Positions 63,301-64,000 of a stretch of DNA of 64,000 bases are shown here, piece after piece; position 1 is the stretch's first letter, and each line of letters opens with the position of its first letter. The position numbers and the translations under genes are program-made. The notes under the pieces are model-generated. The model was not told the origin of the DNA and made no database searches. It saw nothing but the letters and a program-made list of their open reading frames with translations. Source of the DNA: Quillaja saponaria (Eukaryota > Streptophyta > Magnoliopsida > Fabales > Quillajaceae); the NCBI GenBank assembly GCA_029379385.1, contig CM055610.1, positions 19,617,422 to 19,681,421 of the forward strand. The letters run 5' to 3'.

Positions 63301-63945
63301 GGAAGAATCATTTGTATTCTAGTTGTTATCGTAAATAACCACAATTATGAAGGAAAGGCTTTTTCTTTGTCATGATTTTATTTGGGTGTGCTTTTCTATT
63401 TCATTTATGATAAATAACTAGTGAGGATAGTTCACGTGGACTAATTTTGCAATTACTTGCAGAAACTCCAACATGATCTACATTCTCTAGGGTTGAAAAT
63501 TAAACAGCATGAAGACAACCTAAAATTTTTGAAGTCTCAGAAAAACAAATTAAATGAGGCCATTCATAATTTTCAAGGTACATACTCTTTTACTTTAGAG
63601 GGCGAGCCTTAGCGCAACGGTAAGTTGTTCCTTTGGTGACCTAGGTCACGGGTTCGAGGCGTGGAAACAGCCTCTTTGCAAAAATGTAAGGGAAAGGTTG
63701 TGTACATGTGCGCCCACCCTCCTCTTACCCCCGCAATAGCTGGGAATACTTTGTGCACCGGGTGAGCCCTTTTTTATACTCTTTTACTTTCTATACATTT
63801 TTTTTTTCTGTTGTTGTAATACATGAACAGGATCATCAAAAAATCGAATTAGGGAAAATTTCAGTTAATGGAGGGCCATGTGGATTAGAAGCTACTTATG
63901 AATCTCTTGTTGTAAATGTCCAACCTGTGAATGGATGTGGCAAAG
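60312..63945 (+). CDS. DMS3: DMS3 (hinge protein of RNA-directed DNA methylation), 5' part; runs off the right edge
   Basis: Exons supported by phase are 60312-60332 (MFQPSNQ), 63143-63241 (ending [13 protein letters not shown]) and 63463-63577. The third exon encodes the signature coiled coil of DMS3: [20 protein letters not shown] followed by KLNEAI. DMS3 is a GHKL-less SMC-hinge protein of about 420 residues. In the nucleus it forms the DDR complex with DRD1 and RDM1, which brings RNA polymerase V to chromatin. The N-terminus is divergent among species and fits here. Intron 1 is long (2,810 nt) and contains a leader-like stretch; intron 3 carries a full-length SINE. After the SINE the next exon is uncertain. 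Acceptor TTTCAG at 63864 keeps phase and reads [17 protein letters not shown] up to a possible donor at 63946, but this does not resemble the usual DMS3 continuation, so the true exon 4 may lie beyond the window. The hinge itself is not in view. Confidence 0.82.
61405..61536 (+). other. Leader-like segment inside DMS3 intron 1
   Basis: An AACCCTAA telo-box-like motif at 61405-61412 is followed by 130 bases of strongly pyrimidine-rich, C-rich sequence unlike its surroundings, and a good acceptor context (TTGCAATTGCAG) at about 61548. CTTATAAACA at about 61319 could be a TATA box. It may be an alternative promoter, an inserted gene fragment or part of a repeat. The frame that follows has no recognisable content. 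Confidence 0.3.
63597..63775 (+). mobile_element. Full-length tRNA-derived SINE (Au-like) with perfect 15-bp target duplication
   Basis: The 179-bp element starts with a tRNA-like head holding an A box (TAGCGCAACGGT, 63610-63621) and a B box (GGTTCGAGGC, 63651-63660). It continues through the conserved body CGTGGAAACAGCCTCTTTGC and TTTGTGCACCGGGTGAGCCC, and ends in a short T run rather than poly(A). This head, body and T tail are those of the plant Au SINE group. It is flanked by exact copies of ATACTCTTTTACTTT (63582-63596 and 63776-63790), the mark of LINE-type target-primed insertion. The duplication is undiverged, so the insertion is probably fairly young. It sits in sense orientation within a DMS3 intron, five bases past the donor of exon 3. 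Confidence 0.93.
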
Positions 63946-64000
63946 GTGTTGTTTGACTAAGTGAATGTCAATAGTGTTGTTGTTGGGCACTAGAAGTTTC

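Noticed and set aside
63601..63675. tRNA gene suggested by A-box and B-box sequences
   Set aside because: No cloverleaf with an acceptor stem closes, and the sequence continues into a SINE body with target-site duplications.

Overview
The window is nuclear DNA from a flowering plant, most likely a eudicot. It is AT-rich, its genes are broken up by many short introns with ordinary GT-AG borders, and every recognisable protein belongs to a plant family (starch synthase, IQ67-domain protein, phytolongin, DMS3). No prokaryotic operon, CRISPR array or organellar block was seen. All gene models were built by hand from splice sites and reading phase. Product names come from recognising protein families, not from a database search.

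Layout, left to right. 1-1094 (minus): the 5' part of a long coiled-coil protein gene that leaves the window on the left. 1.1-9.1 kb: AT-rich intergenic DNA holding a decayed fragment of a Casparian-strip membrane protein (CASP) gene. 9145-13284 (plus): TAP46, the alpha4-type PP2A-associated protein, nine exons. 16490-17263 (minus): an intronless phytolongin gene. 18983-27215 (minus): plastid soluble starch synthase I, fifteen exons. 28288-31333 (minus): an IQ67-domain (IQD) calmodulin-binding protein, four exons. 31.4-39.9 kb: a gene-poor stretch with a tandem duplication, a weak coding-like remnant and a hAT-like non-autonomous element. 40735-58551 (plus): a very large gene (37 coding exons, about 1,574 residues) for a GHKL-ATPase plus SMC-hinge protein of the GMI1/SMCHD1 type. 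60312 to the right edge (plus): the 5' part of DMS3, a hinge protein of RNA-directed DNA methylation.

The most notable point is the head-to-tail pair GMI1-like then DMS3. The coiled-coil exon just before the GMI1 hinge and the matching DMS3 exon are both 115 nt long with the same phases, which suggests that DMS3 began as a tandem duplicate of the 3' end of a GMI1-like gene. A tRNA-derived SINE with a perfect 15-bp target-site duplication sits in a DMS3 intron, and a 5'-truncated relative sits in the first coding intron of the GMI1-like gene.

Two otherwise intact genes carry single-base insertions that break the frame: one in starch synthase I and two in the last exon of the IQD gene. Each has a precise site at which removing one base restores family-typical sequence, so either the alleles are damaged or the assembly has left-over insertion errors.
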